NCBI RefSeq assembly: GCF_036226665.1 | Contig: NZ_CP109007.1 | Coordinates: 5,682,501-5,746,500 of the forward strand | Length of the DNA stretch: 64,000 nt | Source: Streptomyces sp. NBC_00691 | Lineage (GTDB): Bacteria; Actinomycetota; Actinomycetes; Streptomycetales; Streptomycetaceae | Reading direction: 5' to 3' | Shown: in pieces, positions 14,669 through 23,702 of the stretch | Numbering within the stretch: the stretch's first letter is position 1 | Layout: every line of letters begins with the position of its first letter | Notes under the pieces: model-generated | Databases searched by the model: none | What the model saw: only the letters and a program-made list of their open reading frames with translations | What the model was told of the DNA's origin: nothing | Position numbers and translations under genes: made by a program

Positions 14669-15868
14669 ATGAGCCACGGTCACGTCCAGGTGGAGGTCCA
14701 CGGGACGGTGGAGCCCGGATTCGAGTCCGTACGGGAGGAGTTCGCCACGGTCGTGGCGAACGAGGCGCGCGACGGCGGAGCCCAGCTCGCCGTCCATCAC
14801 CGCGGCCGGCTCGTCGTGGACCTCTGGGGTGGTGACGGGGTCGACGGGGACTCGCTCCTCGGCCTCTACTCCTCCTCCAAGGGGGCGATGGCCCTGGTCG
14901 CCGCGCTGCTCGTCCAGGACGGCGTGCTCGATCTCGATCGCCGGGTCGCCTCCTGGTGGCCCGAGTTCGCCGCCGAGGGCAAGGGGGAGCTGACCCTGCG
15001 GCAGCTGCTCGCCCACCGGTCCGGAGTGATCGGCGTCGACGGCGGCCTCAGCCCCGGGGAACTCGCCGACGACCGGGCGGCCGCCGCACGGCTCGCGGGC
15101 CAGCGGCCGTTCTGGGAGCCCGGCACCGCCCACGGCTACCACGCCCTCGTGATCGGCGCCCTCGTCGGCGAGGTCGTCCTGCGCGCCACCGGACGCACGA
15201 TCCAGGAGCTGTTCGAGGAGCGGGTCCGCGCCCCGTACGCGCTCGACTACTACCTGGGCCTGCCCGAGGAGCTGGAACCCCGCTTCCGTACGGCCCTGCC
15301 GCTGCTGCCGACGCCCGCCGAGCAGGCCCTCCTCGCGGAGAACCCGATCGCCCCGGACAGCCTCATGGCCATCGCGTTCAACCTCCACGCGGACCCGCCG
15401 TTCGACGACGTCGAGTACGCCAACTCCCGTACGGTCCGTGCCCGGGCACCGCTCTCCGGCGGAGGCATCGGCTCCGCGCGCGGCCTCTCCCGGATGTACG
15501 CGGCGATCGCCGGCGAGCTCGACGGCCGCGCCCCGCTGCTGAAGCCGGACACGCTGGCGGAGTTCGCCCGGATCCACTCGTCCGGCCAGGACATGGTGAC
15601 CGGCTCGACGAACGCCTTCGGCCTCGGCTTCGTCCCGCTGGCCACCCGCCACCCGGTGCTCGGCCCGGGCGCCGTCGGCCACAGCGGTGCCCCCGGCTCC
15701 CAGTCCTTCGCCGACCCGGCCACCGGCCTCGCCTACAGCTACGCCCGGCGGCGCTTCGGCTTCGCCGCGGGCCCCGGGGCCGTCGAGAACGACCGTCTGA
15801 TCCCGGCGGTCGTCGCGGCGGCCGCGCGCCGGGACGAGATTCCGGGGGCGGCCGGAGCAGCCGTCTGA
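14669..15868 (+). CDS. serine hydrolase, class C beta-lactamase/family VIII esterase type
   Basis: A 399-aa protein of the beta-lactamase/DD-peptidase fold. ATG 14669 follows AGGGGGAG by 7 nt. The catalytic SxxK is S68-S-S-K71 in GLYSSSKGAMALV. LTLRQLLAHRSGVIG is the conserved follow-on, and GYHALVIGALVGEVVLRATG carries the Tyr motif. The C-terminal third motif is probably GHSGAPGSQSF. There is no signal peptide, so a cytoplasmic esterase is more likely than a secreted beta-lactamase. It is divergent from the clamp gene and ends in a shared hairpin with yceI. Confidence 0.88.
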   Translation: MSHGHVQVEVHGTVEPGFESVREEFATVVANEARDGGAQLAVHHRGRLVVDLWGGDGVDGDSLLGLYSSSKGAMALVAALLVQDGVLDLDRRVASWWPEFAAEGKGELTLRQLLAHRSGVIGVDGGLSPGELADDRAAAARLAGQRPFWEPGTAHGYHALVIGALVGEVVLRATGRTIQELFEERVRAPYALDYYLGLPEELEPRFRTALPLLPTPAEQALLAENPIAPDSLMAIAFNLHADPPFDDVEYANSRTVRARAPLSGGGIGSARGLSRMYAAIAGELDGRAPLLKPDTLAEFARIHSSGQDMVTGSTNAFGLGFVPLATRHPVLGPGAVGHSGAPGSQSFADPATGLAYSYARRRFGFAAGPGAVENDRLIPAVVAAAARRDEIPGAAGAAV

Positions 15869-15911
15869 TGTGATCGTCCCCGGCGCGACGCCGAGGGGCG
15901 TCCCACGCCGA

Positions 15912-15945
15912 GCGCCCGCCTTCCGCTGTCGCGGAGGGCGGGCGC
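15912..15945. terminator. bidirectional hairpin between serine hydrolase and yceI
   Basis: A 15-bp stem (15912-15926 with 15931-15945, one mismatch) and a 4-nt TGTC loop between two convergent genes. Confidence 0.7.
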
Positions 15946-15999
15946 GCTCGTGTCGCTCGGATGCGGGACCCGGGTCCGGGACCGTATCGCTTTCCGGGA

Positions 16000-16611
16000 T
16001 CAGGCGGCGTTCTTGATCGCGGAGATGTCGAAGTTCAGCTTGACCTTGTCGCTGACCATCACGCCGCCGGTCTCCAGGGCCGCGTTCCAGGTCAGGCCCC
16101 AGTCGGAGCGCAGGATCTCGGCGGAGCCCTCGAAGCCCACGCGCTCGTTGCCGTAGACGTCCGTCGCGGAGCCGTTGAACTCCAGGTCGATCGAGAGCGG
16201 CTTCGTGACGTCCTTGATGGTCAGGTCGCCGGTGATCCGGTACGTCTCGCCGCCGAGCTGCTCGGCCCGCAGGGAGCGGAACGACATGAGCGGGAACTGC
16301 TCGACGTCGAAGAAGTCGCCGCTGCGCAGGTGGCCGTCGCGGTCCGCGATCCCCGTGTCGATCGAGGCGATCTTGACGTCGATCGAGGCCGTGGAGGCGC
16401 CCGGGTTCGCGCCGTCCAGCGTCAGGAGGCCCTCGTGCTCGGCGAAGGTGCCGCGGACGTTGGTGACCATGGCGTGACGGACGGTGAAGCCGATGCTGCT
16501 GTGGGCCGGGTCGATGGTGTAGTCGCCGGTCAGGGCGGTCAGGGCCGGGTCCACGGGGAGGGTGGCGACGGCGACGGCGGACTCGTTGCTCTTGCGGTTG
16601 AAGATACCCAT
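16000..16611 (-). CDS. YceI-family polyisoprenoid-binding-like protein
   Basis: A 203-aa lipocalin-like beta-barrel of the YceI family. Seen: GDYTIDPAHSSIGFTVRHAMVTNVRGTF, SGDFFDVEQFPLMSFRS, ITGDLTIKDVTKPLSIDLEF and a C-terminal LNFDISAIKNAA. There is no signal peptide, so it is cytosolic. YceI proteins bind amphiphiles such as isoprenoid quinones. ATG 16611 has AAGGAG 10 nt upstream. Three inverted or direct repeats lie just upstream (16654-16720), suggesting tight control, often by MarR-type regulators in this family. Confidence 0.9.
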   Translation of the reverse strand: MGIFNRKSNESAVAVATLPVDPALTALTGDYTIDPAHSSIGFTVRHAMVTNVRGTFAEHEGLLTLDGANPGASTASIDVKIASIDTGIADRDGHLRSGDFFDVEQFPLMSFRSLRAEQLGGETYRITGDLTIKDVTKPLSIDLEFNGSATDVYGNERVGFEGSAEILRSDWGLTWNAALETGGVMVSDKVKLNFDISAIKNAA

Positions 16612-16653
16612 GACTGACGGCTCCTTGATCGGGATGTGTGTCGAGCGGTTCTT

Positions 16654-16720
16654 GTTGAATCTTCAACGAGATTGACTGTAGACGCATTCCGTTCAACTTT
16701 CAACATCTCTGGAAGATGTT
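16654..16720. promoter_or_regulatory. cluster of palindromic sites upstream of yceI
   Basis: GTTGAATCTTCAAC at 16654-16667 (6-bp arms). GTTCAACTTTCAAC at 16691-16704 (direct TTCAAC repeats). AACATCT-CTGGA-AGATGTT at 16702-16720 (7-bp arms). The first resembles MarR-type operators. No MarR gene is adjacent. The region also lies upstream of the secreted protein gene at 16879. Confidence 0.5.
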
Positions 16721-16878
16721 CACCGGAACGGTGCCGTCAGGGTGCCGACGCCCTCTGGCGGACGCGCGTAGATCTGCGGCACCATCTCCCTGCGCGAAGA
16801 GCACCAGAGCACCAGAGCACCAGAGCACCACCTGCACCACCGTCCCCACCGTCACGGTCACCAGCAGGAGGCAACCCC

Positions 16879-17388
16879 ATGAAGCTCCGCTCCGTCGTCA
16901 CCGCCCTCGCCCTCGTCCTCGGCGCACTCTTCGCGCCGGGCATCGGCGTCCTCACCGCCGCGGGCGAGGCCCACGCCGTCACGAAGATCAGCCACGCGAC
17001 CGCCACCTCGATGTTCCGGTCCTCCGGGATCACCTGGTCCTCGTCCGGTGGCTGCTCCAACCGCAACGTCGCCACATGCACGTCCTTCGACCAGCTCAAC
17101 CTGGCCACCGCCCAGGGCGCCCAGACCCTGCGGAGCGCCAGCGGCTGCGCCCTCAACATCACGGGCGGCACCGAGACCGGCCACGCGAGCGGCACGTACT
17201 CCCACTGGAACGGCTACAAGCTCGACTTCGGCAGGACCACCTGCGTCACCAACTACGTGAAGAACACGTTCACGTACATCGGCGTCCGCGGCGACGGAGC
17301 CCCGCAGTGGAAGTCCGGCGCCGGCAACGTCTACGCCGACGAGGGCAACCACTGGGACGTGACGTTCTACAACTGCGGCGGCTGCTGA
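16879..17388 (+). CDS. secreted protein with M15-type zinc peptidase motifs
   Basis: A 169-aa secreted protein. ATG 16879 has a perfect AGGAGG at 7 nt. The signal peptide ends near AGEAHA (residues 1-34). The mature part carries SHWNGYKLDFG, giving H109-x6-D116, and DEGNHWDVTF, giving E155-x2-H158-W. This H-x6-D ... E-x2-H-W arrangement is the zinc/catalytic layout of M15 D-Ala-D-Ala carboxy/dipeptidases (VanX, VanY, phage endolysins). Six cysteines suggest disulphides. I infer a peptidoglycan peptidase; sequence similarity outside the motifs is not obvious to me. Confidence 0.6.
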   Translation: MKLRSVVTALALVLGALFAPGIGVLTAAGEAHAVTKISHATATSMFRSSGITWSSSGGCSNRNVATCTSFDQLNLATAQGAQTLRSASGCALNITGGTETGHASGTYSHWNGYKLDFGRTTCVTNYVKNTFTYIGVRGDGAPQWKSGAGNVYADEGNHWDVTFYNCGGC

Positions 17389-17427
17389 CCGGCGGTTCCG
17401 CTCCGGAAGAGCCCTCTTCGGCGGTCA

Positions 17428-17457
17428 CTTGGACTAACCGAAGGGGGTTCTTGGACT
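17428..17457 (+). repeat. CTTGGACT direct repeat before the GH101 gene
   Basis: CTTGGACT at 17428-17435 and 17450-17457, 22 bp apart and about 60 bp before the GH101 start. TGGACTA-type repeats are known near Streptomyces chitinase genes, so a sugar-responsive operator is possible. Confidence 0.4.
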
Positions 17458-17514
17458 GGAGGGGCCCGCGCGGCGCGATCTCGTTGACGGTGCCGCCGGG
17501 GCGGGGGCCAACTA

Positions 17515-20500
17515 GTGCGCATGTCCCTCCCCCCTTCGCGAAGAATCCGTGCGGCCTGTGCGCTCGCCGTCGCTTCCTCCGCCGTGTTCGCCCTGGCCGG
17601 GCCCGCCCTGGCCGAGGGCGCCACGGCCGGGGGCGCGGCGGCCACCCCCGCGGCCACCGGCACGGCGGCGTCCGGCGCCGCGGCCACCGACGGCCCCGTC
17701 ATCGCCTCCAGCCGGCTCTCGGTCGCCGTCGCCGAGGACTTCCCCCGGGTCCTCTCGTACACCGACCGCGCGAGCGGCGCGCGGCTCCTCGGCAGTACGG
17801 CCCCGGTCACGCAGATCGTCCTCAACGGCACCGCCCGCGCCGTCCGGACCAAGGGCGCCCCCGTCCTGACCGCCTCCTCCGCCGCGTACACCCTCACCTT
17901 CCCCGACCTGCCCGGCGTCGAGATCGACGCACGGCTGAGCGTCGACGGGCGGGCCACCACGTTCCGGGTCACCGCCGTCCGCGACACCGAGGGATTCCGC
18001 GTCGGCACTCTCGACATACCGGGCCACGACCTGGTCTCCGTCGGTTCCTCGGACGCCGGCGCCGCGACCGCCTTCACCCGGCTCGACCCGGACTCCACCC
18101 GTACCGCCGACGTCTTCGCACAGGTCACCGACGCCACCGCCGCCGAGACCGCCCCGGTGGGCGCGAGCTACGCGATCGTCAGCACCGGGCGGCTCGCCGC
18201 CGCCGTCGAGTCCAACTCCAGCTACGACAAGCCCGCCGGTGCCTCCGCCCGCGACGGCGCCCGCTTCTGGCACCAGGCCCGCAAGCAGGCCACCGCCACC
18301 GGCACCGAGACCCGCGTCGGCGTCTGGTCCGGCCAGTGGACCTACCGGGGCGAAGGATCCCCGAAGCCCGCGAGCGGCGACGGCCTGCCCTGGGCCAAGG
18401 TCGTCGTCACCCCCGACGCCAACGCCGACGGCACCACCGACTGGCAGGACGGCGCCGTCGCGTTCCGCACGATCGGGATCAAGGCCCCGGGCAGCGAGGA
18501 CACCCCCGACCGGGTCGTCGCCCACATCCCGTTCAACTTCGCCTCACAGGCCACCCACCCCTTCCTGCGCACCCTCGACGACGTCAAGCGGATCTCGCTC
18601 TCCACCGACGGACTCGGCCAGTTCGCGCTGCTCAAGGGGTACGGCTCCGAGGGCCACGACTCCGCCCACCCCGACTACGGCGGCAACTACAACAAGCGGG
18701 CCGGCGGCCTCGCCGACCTCAACGTCCTCCTCAAGGAGGGCCGGAAGTGGGGCGCGGACTTCGGCGTCCACGTCAACGCCACCGAGTCGTACCCCGAGGC
18801 GAAGAACTTCAGCGAGACCCTCGTCGACCGGACCAAGCCCGGCTGGAACTGGCTCAACCAGAGCTACTACATCGACCAGCGCCGCGACATCAACAGCGGT
18901 GACCTCGCCCGCCGCTTCCAGCAGCTGCGCGACGAGACCGACCGCAACCTCTCCACCCTCTACATCGACGTCTACTACACCCACGGCTGGATCGCCGACG
19001 AGACGATGCGGGCCGTCCAGAAGCAGGGCTGGAACGTCGCCACCGAGTGGTCCGAGAAGTTCGAGCGGGCCTCCCTCTGGTCCCACTGGGCCAACGACCT
19101 CGACTACGGCGGCGCCACCAACAAGGGCCTCAACTCGCAGATCGTCCGCTTCATCCGCAACGGCGAGAAGGACGTCTGGAACAACCACCCGGTCCTCGGC
19201 CAGACCGCCCTCGTCGACTTCGAGGGCTGGACCGGCGAGACCGACTGGAACGACTTCACCGCCAACATCTGGCAGCGGAACCTGCCCGCCAAGTACCTCC
19301 AGCAGCAGCGCATCACCCGCTGGAACGGCAACGACATCACCTTCACCGGGGGAGTCCGCGGCACCGTCGAGAACGGCGTCCGCACCTTCTACGACGACGG
19401 CCGCAAGGTCCTCGACGGCGAGGCGTACCTGCTGCCCTGGGACGACGGCAAGAAGCTGTACCACTACAACAGGACCGGTGGCGCCACCAGTTGGGCCGTC
19501 CCGGCCGGCACCCGCTCGTACTCCGTGTACAAGCTCACCGACAACGGGCGCGTGAAGACCGCCACCGTGCGGCCCGCCGACGGGAGGATCACCCTCGACG
19601 CCGTCGCCGGACAGCCCTACGTCCTCCACCCCGACAGCGCGCCCGCACAGCGCGCCCCCAGGTGGGGCCAGGGCACCCCGGTGAAGGACCCCGGCTTCAA
19701 CGACGCGACGCTCGGCGCCTGGACCCGGACCGGCACCGTCGCCCGCGACACCGACGAGCAGGGCCGCAACAGCGCGAAGCTCTCCGGCACCGCCGTCGCC
19801 GCGGTCGGCCAGTGGATCACCGGCCTCACCCCGGGCACGCGGTACACCGCCTCCGCCCTGATCGAGGTCCAGCCCGGCGCCACCCGGCCCACCACCCTCT
19901 CCGTCGGTGGGCGGTCCGTCACGGTCGAGCGGTCCGCGCTCCAGGACCGGGTCGCCGCCTCCGACTGGAACGGCACCCGCCTCCAGCGCGCCAAGGTCAC
20001 CTTCACCGCCCCGCGCCACGGCGGCACCACGTTGAGGATCGAGGCGGCGGGCGGCAGCGCCGCCACCGTCCGGATCGACGACGTCCGCGTCGTCGCCAAC
20101 GCCCCCGCCACCCGGGACGGGACCGTGGTGTACGAGGACTTCGAGGCCGTCGACCAGGGCTGGGGCCCCTTCCTCAAGGGCGACGCGGGCGGCACGACCG
20201 ACCCGCGCACCCACATCGCCCAGCTCCACGCCCCCTACACCCAGGCCGGCTGGAACGGGAAGCTGATCGACGACGTCATCGGCGGCGCCGAGTCCCTCAA
20301 GTCCCACGACGAGAACAGCGGACTCGTCTACCGGACCGCGCCCTGGACCGTCCCCATGAAGGACGGCCGCACCTACCGCGTCGCGTACGACTACCGGTCG
20401 AGCCACGCGGGCGCGTACGAATGGATCACCGGCTACGACCGGACGGACGGGACCTCCGTGGAGACCCGCCGCACCCCGATCGGGCAGCAGAGGGACAGCG

Positions 20501-21420
20501 GGCACTTCTCCGAGACCGTCACCGCCGGCTGCGGCGACACCTGGACCGGGCTGCGCAAGCGCGGTGACGCCCCGGACGGCGCCGACTTCGTCCTCGACGC
20601 CTTCACCGTCACCGACCTCGGTCCGGCCGCCGAGCGCGCCGCCTGCGGCACGCTGACCGTCACCGCGCCCGAGACCCTGGAGCCCGGCCGCCCGAACCAG
20701 GTCACGGCCACCTTCGCCAACGACGAGGCCACCGAGGTCTCCGGCGCCCTGGCCGCGCTCGCCCTCCCGGCCGGCTGGACCGCCGAACCGGCCGCGCCCG
20801 TCACCCTCGACGCGGTCGCGCCGGGCGCGAAGGCCACCGCCACCTGGCAGGTGACGCCCCCGGTGGACGCGGCCTACCGGCCGTACACCCTCGACGCCTC
20901 CCTCACGTACCGCCTCGGGGGAGGGGAGCGGAAGCTCACCACCGCCACCACCGTCCGCACGCTGCCCCCGCCGCCCACCGCCGACAGCTGGGCCAGTGAT
21001 CTCGACTGGACCTCGTCGAGCAACGGCTGGGGCCCCGTCGAGCGTGACCTCTCCAACGGTGAGACCGGCACCGGCGACGGCTCCCCGCTGCGGATCGGGG
21101 GAGTGACGTACGCCAAGGGCCTGGGCAGCCACGCACCCGCGAAGGTCCGCTACTACCTGGGCGGCCGTTGCACCTCCCTCACCGCCGAGGTCGGGGTGGA
21201 CGACGTCCAGACCAGCCGGGGCAGCGTCCGGTTCAGCGTCCTCGCCGACGGCGCCGAGCGGGTGAAATCCCCGGTGCTCGGGGCCATGGACACCGCCTGG
21301 TCGCTCACCGCCGACGTGACCGGCGCCACCTGGGTCGACCTGGTGGTCTCCGACGGCGGCGACGGCAACGGCAACGACCACGCGGACTGGGGCGACGCCC
21401 GCTTCCACTGCGGAGCCTGA
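17515..21420 (+). CDS. secreted endo-alpha-N-acetylgalactosaminidase (GH101) with NPCBM domain
   Basis: A 1301-aa secreted enzyme expected to release the Gal-beta-1,3-GalNAc disaccharide from Ser/Thr of mucin-type glycoproteins. The signal peptide is at 1-34 (cut near ALA-EG). A beta-sandwich domain spans about 50-290. The GH101 barrel spans about 310-640, with proposed nucleophile D485 in LYIDVYYTHGW and acid/base E511 in NVATEWSEKFE. A C-terminal barrel domain reaches about 715. Galactose-binding-like modules lie at about 725-865 and 870-1045, an NEW3-like Ig segment near 1050-1150, and an NPCBM domain at 1157-1301 (SNGWGPVERD, GLGSHAPAKVRYYLGG). The start is GTG 17515 or ATG 17521; neither has a clear ribosome site. 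Confidence 0.88.
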   Translation: MRMSLPPSRRIRAACALAVASSAVFALAGPALAEGATAGGAAATPAATGTAASGAAATDGPVIASSRLSVAVAEDFPRVLSYTDRASGARLLGSTAPVTQIVLNGTARAVRTKGAPVLTASSAAYTLTFPDLPGVEIDARLSVDGRATTFRVTAVRDTEGFRVGTLDIPGHDLVSVGSSDAGAATAFTRLDPDSTRTADVFAQVTDATAAETAPVGASYAIVSTGRLAAAVESNSSYDKPAGASARDGARFWHQARKQATATGTETRVGVWSGQWTYRGEGSPKPASGDGLPWAKVVVTPDANADGTTDWQDGAVAFRTIGIKAPGSEDTPDRVVAHIPFNFASQATHPFLRTLDDVKRISLSTDGLGQFALLKGYGSEGHDSAHPDYGGNYNKRAGGLADLNVLLKEGRKWGADFGVHVNATESYPEAKNFSETLVDRTKPGWNWLNQSYYIDQRRDINSGDLARRFQQLRDETDRNLSTLYIDVYYTHGWIADETMRAVQKQGWNVATEWSEKFERASLWSHWANDLDYGGATNKGLNSQIVRFIRNGEKDVWNNHPVLGQTALVDFEGWTGETDWNDFTANIWQRNLPAKYLQQQRITRWNGNDITFTGGVRGTVENGVRTFYDDGRKVLDGEAYLLPWDDGKKLYHYNRTGGATSWAVPAGTRSYSVYKLTDNGRVKTATVRPADGRITLDAVAGQPYVLHPDSAPAQRAPRWGQGTPVKDPGFNDATLGAWTRTGTVARDTDEQGRNSAKLSGTAVAAVGQWITGLTPGTRYTASALIEVQPGATRPTTLSVGGRSVTVERSALQDRVAASDWNGTRLQRAKVTFTAPRHGGTTLRIEAAGGSAATVRIDDVRVVANAPATRDGTVVYEDFEAVDQGWGPFLKGDAGGTTDPRTHIAQLHAPYTQAGWNGKLIDDVIGGAESLKSHDENSGLVYRTAPWTVPMKDGRTYRVAYDYRSSHAGAYEWITGYDRTDGTSVETRRTPIGQQRDSGHFSETVTAGCGDTWTGLRKRGDAPDGADFVLDAFTVTDLGPAAERAACGTLTVTAPETLEPGRPNQVTATFANDEATEVSGALAALALPAGWTAEPAAPVTLDAVAPGAKATATWQVTPPVDAAYRPYTLDASLTYRLGGGERKLTTATTVRTLPPPPTADSWASDLDWTSSSNGWGPVERDLSNGETGTGDGSPLRIGGVTYAKGLGSHAPAKVRYYLGGRCTSLTAEVGVDDVQTSRGSVRFSVLADGAERVKSPVLGAMDTAWSLTADVTGATWVDLVVSDGGDGNGNDHADWGDARFHCGA

Positions 21421-21446
21421 CCGCCGTACGGGACACGGGCCCGCGA

Positions 21447-21485
21447 CCCTCCGGGGGCGCGGGCCCCTTCCGCGCCCCCGGAGGG
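21447..21485 (+). terminator. strong hairpin after GH101 gene
   Basis: A perfect 15-bp stem (21447-21461 with 21471-21485), loop 9 nt, 26 bp after the stop codon. Confidence 0.75.
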
Positions 21486-21698
21486 CCGCCCGGTGGGCCG
21501 CGGCGCGAGGCCGACGCGGGCGCGGACGGATGCGGGCCCACCGAGGTCTATGTTGAACTCCTACAAACACGAGGGGTACCTGGCTGTTGACTCGTGCTGA
21601 ACGGTTCCTCGTTCTGTCCAGCCCCACCAGGAATCGACACGCGAGACTGTACGGAGTCGACGGCGGGGTTTTCTTGTCCGACTTCGTAGGGTCGGTAC

Positions 21699-23282
21699 AT
21701 GACCGTTGTGGACCAGATCCCGAGCGAGCCCGCTGACGCCCGTGGCCGAGTGGCCGAGCTGCACGTCCTGCGCGAGCAGGCTCTCCGCGGCCCGAGCGAC
21801 CGCGCGACCGAGGCCCAGCACGCGAAGGGCAAGCTGACGGCGCGTGAGCGCATCGAGCTGCTGCTCGACCCTGGTTCCTTCAGCGAGGTCGAGCAGCTCC
21901 GCCGGCACCGTGCCCAGGGCTTCGGCCTGGAGGCGAAGAAGCCGTACACCGACGGGGTGATCACCGGATGGGGCACGGTCGAGGGCCGGACGGTCTTCGT
22001 CTACGCGCACGACTTCCGGATCTTCGGCGGCGCGCTGGGCGAGGCCCACGCCACGAAGATCCACAAGATCATGGACATGGCCATCGCGGCCGGTGCCCCG
22101 CTGGTCTCCCTGAACGACGGCGCGGGCGCCCGTATCCAGGAGGGCGTCTCGGCGCTCGCCGGCTACGGCGGCATCTTCCAGCGCAACACCCGCGCGAGCG
22201 GTGTCATCCCGCAGATCTCGGTGATGCTCGGCCCGTGCGCCGGCGGCGCGGCCTACAGCCCGGCGCTGACGGACTTCGTCTTCATGGTCCGTGAGACCTC
22301 GCAGATGTTCATCACCGGCCCGGACGTCGTGAAGGCGGTCACCGGCGAGGAGATCACCCAGAACGGCCTCGGCGGCGCCGATGTCCACGCGGGTGTCTCC
22401 GGTGTCTCCCACTTCGCGTACGACGACGAGGAGACCTGCATCGCGGAGGTCCGCTACCTCCTGTCGATGCTCCCGCAGAACAACCGCGAGAACCCGCCGA
22501 CCGTCGCCTCCGAGGACCCGGCGGACCGCCGCTCCGAGGTCCTGCTCGACCTGGTCCCGGCCGACGGCAACCGCCCGTACGACATGCACAAGGTCATCGA
22601 GGAGCTCGTCGACGACGGCGACTACCTGGAGATCCACGAGCGCTGGGCCCGCAACATCATCTGCGCGCTCGCCCGCCTCGACGGCCAGGTCGTCGGCATC
22701 GTCGCCAACCAGCCGCAGACGCTGGCCGGTGTCCTCGACATCGAGGCCTCCGAGAAGGCCGCCCGCTTCGTGCAGATGTGCGACGCCTTCAACATTCCGA
22801 TCATCACTCTTCTGGACGTACCCGGCTTCCTGCCGGGCGTCGATCAGGAGCACGGTGGAATCATCCGGCACGGCGCGAAGCTGCTGTACGCCTACTGCAA
22901 CGCGACCGTGCCCCGGATCTCGCTGATCCTGCGCAAGGCGTACGGCGGCGCGTACATCGTCATGGACTCCCAGTCCATCGGCGCCGACCTGACGTACGCC
23001 TGGCCCACCAACGAAATCGCGGTCATGGGCGCCGAGGGAGCCGCCAACGTGATCTTCCGCAAGCAGATCGCCGAGGCCGAGGACCCCGAGGCCATGCGGG
23101 CCCGCATGGTCAAGGAGTACAAGGCCGAGCTGATGCACCCGTACTACGCGGCGGAGCGCGGCCTGGTCGACGACGTCATCGACCCCGCCGACACCCGCCA
23201 GGTGCTCATCAGGTCCCTCGCGATGCTCCGTACCAAGCACGCCGACCTGCCGTCCCGCAAGCACGGCAACCCGCCTCAGTAA
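21699..23282 (+). CDS. accB: acyl-CoA carboxylase beta (carboxyltransferase) subunit
   Basis: A 527-aa carboxyltransferase of the PccB/AccB type, which transfers the carboxyl group from biotin to acetyl- or propionyl-CoA in malonyl- or methylmalonyl-CoA synthesis. Seen: KGKLTARERIELLLDPGSF; the oxyanion-hole turn GPCAGGAAYSPALTDF; the second crotonase-fold half with LLDVPGFLPGVDQEHGGIIRHGAKLLYAY; and LRKAYGGAYIVMDS. It is followed 14 bp later by the epsilon subunit, as in the S. coelicolor accB-accE pair that works with a biotinylated AccA. The alpha subunit is not in this window. Confidence 0.95.
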   Translation: MTVVDQIPSEPADARGRVAELHVLREQALRGPSDRATEAQHAKGKLTARERIELLLDPGSFSEVEQLRRHRAQGFGLEAKKPYTDGVITGWGTVEGRTVFVYAHDFRIFGGALGEAHATKIHKIMDMAIAAGAPLVSLNDGAGARIQEGVSALAGYGGIFQRNTRASGVIPQISVMLGPCAGGAAYSPALTDFVFMVRETSQMFITGPDVVKAVTGEEITQNGLGGADVHAGVSGVSHFAYDDEETCIAEVRYLLSMLPQNNRENPPTVASEDPADRRSEVLLDLVPADGNRPYDMHKVIEELVDDGDYLEIHERWARNIICALARLDGQVVGIVANQPQTLAGVLDIEASEKAARFVQMCDAFNIPIITLLDVPGFLPGVDQEHGGIIRHGAKLLYAYCNATVPRISLILRKAYGGAYIVMDSQSIGADLTYAWPTNEIAVMGAEGAANVIFRKQIAEAEDPEAMRARMVKEYKAELMHPYYAAERGLVDDVIDPADTRQVLIRSLAMLRTKHADLPSRKHGNPPQ

Positions 23283-23296
23283 GAGGAGTCATCCAC

Positions 23297-23500
23297 GTGA
23301 CAACCCCTGCCAATCTTCTCCGTGTGGAGAAGGGCCAAGCCGACCCCGAGGAGCTGGCGGCCATCACGGCCGTCCTGCTCGCCCGTGCCGCCGCCCGGTC
23401 CGACGAGGACACCGCCGCGGGCCACCGCGGCCGCACCACGGCCGGCTGGCGCCGCCTGGAGCGCGAGCACGGCTTCCGCGCGCCGCACAGCTGGCGCTGA
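23297..23500 (+). CDS. accE: acyl-CoA carboxylase epsilon subunit
   Basis: A 67-aa protein from GTG 23297 with GAGGAG at 8 nt. LLRVEKGQADPEELAAITAVL is the conserved core of AccE/PccE. The Ala/Arg-rich helix and the WRRLEREHGFRAPHSWR end are also typical. AccE binds AccB and the biotin subunit and raises activity. It is co-transcribed with accB and ends in a 17-bp hairpin terminator. Confidence 0.93.
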   Translation: MTTPANLLRVEKGQADPEELAAITAVLLARAAARSDEDTAAGHRGRTTAGWRRLEREHGFRAPHSWR

Positions 23501-23509
23501 GCGACCGGA

Positions 23510-23549
23510 AGAGGGCCTGAACCCGGGTGACACCGGGTTCAGGCCCTCT
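23510..23549 (+). terminator. terminator of accB-accE
   Basis: A perfect 17-bp stem (23510-23526 with 23533-23549), 6-nt loop, followed by TTC, 9 bp after the accE stop. Confidence 0.85.
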
Positions 23550-23648
23550 TTCGTGCCCCAGGGCCCTCACACGCCGTTCTGAGGCCCTGACTCGCCGTAG
23601 GGCCCCCGGCCCCGGCACGGGGGAGCAGAGCGGCCCGCGCACACGCCG

Positions 23649-23678
23649 AAGGCCGCGTCCCCGGGGGAACGCGGCCTT
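23649..23678. terminator. hairpin downstream of the first conservon
   Basis: AAGGCCGCGT (23649-23658) pairs with ACGCGGCCTT (23669-23678). It lies 24 bp beyond the cvnD stop on the minus strand and probably ends that operon. Confidence 0.65.
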
Positions 23679-23702
23679 TCGGTACGGGGCGCCGGGGGAC
23701 AG

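Noticed and set aside
18544..21627. 1027-aa minus-strand open frame opposite the GH101 gene
   Set aside because: It is the GC-bias shadow of the GH101 gene: low-complexity Val/Gly/Asp/Arg composition, no motifs and no ribosome site.
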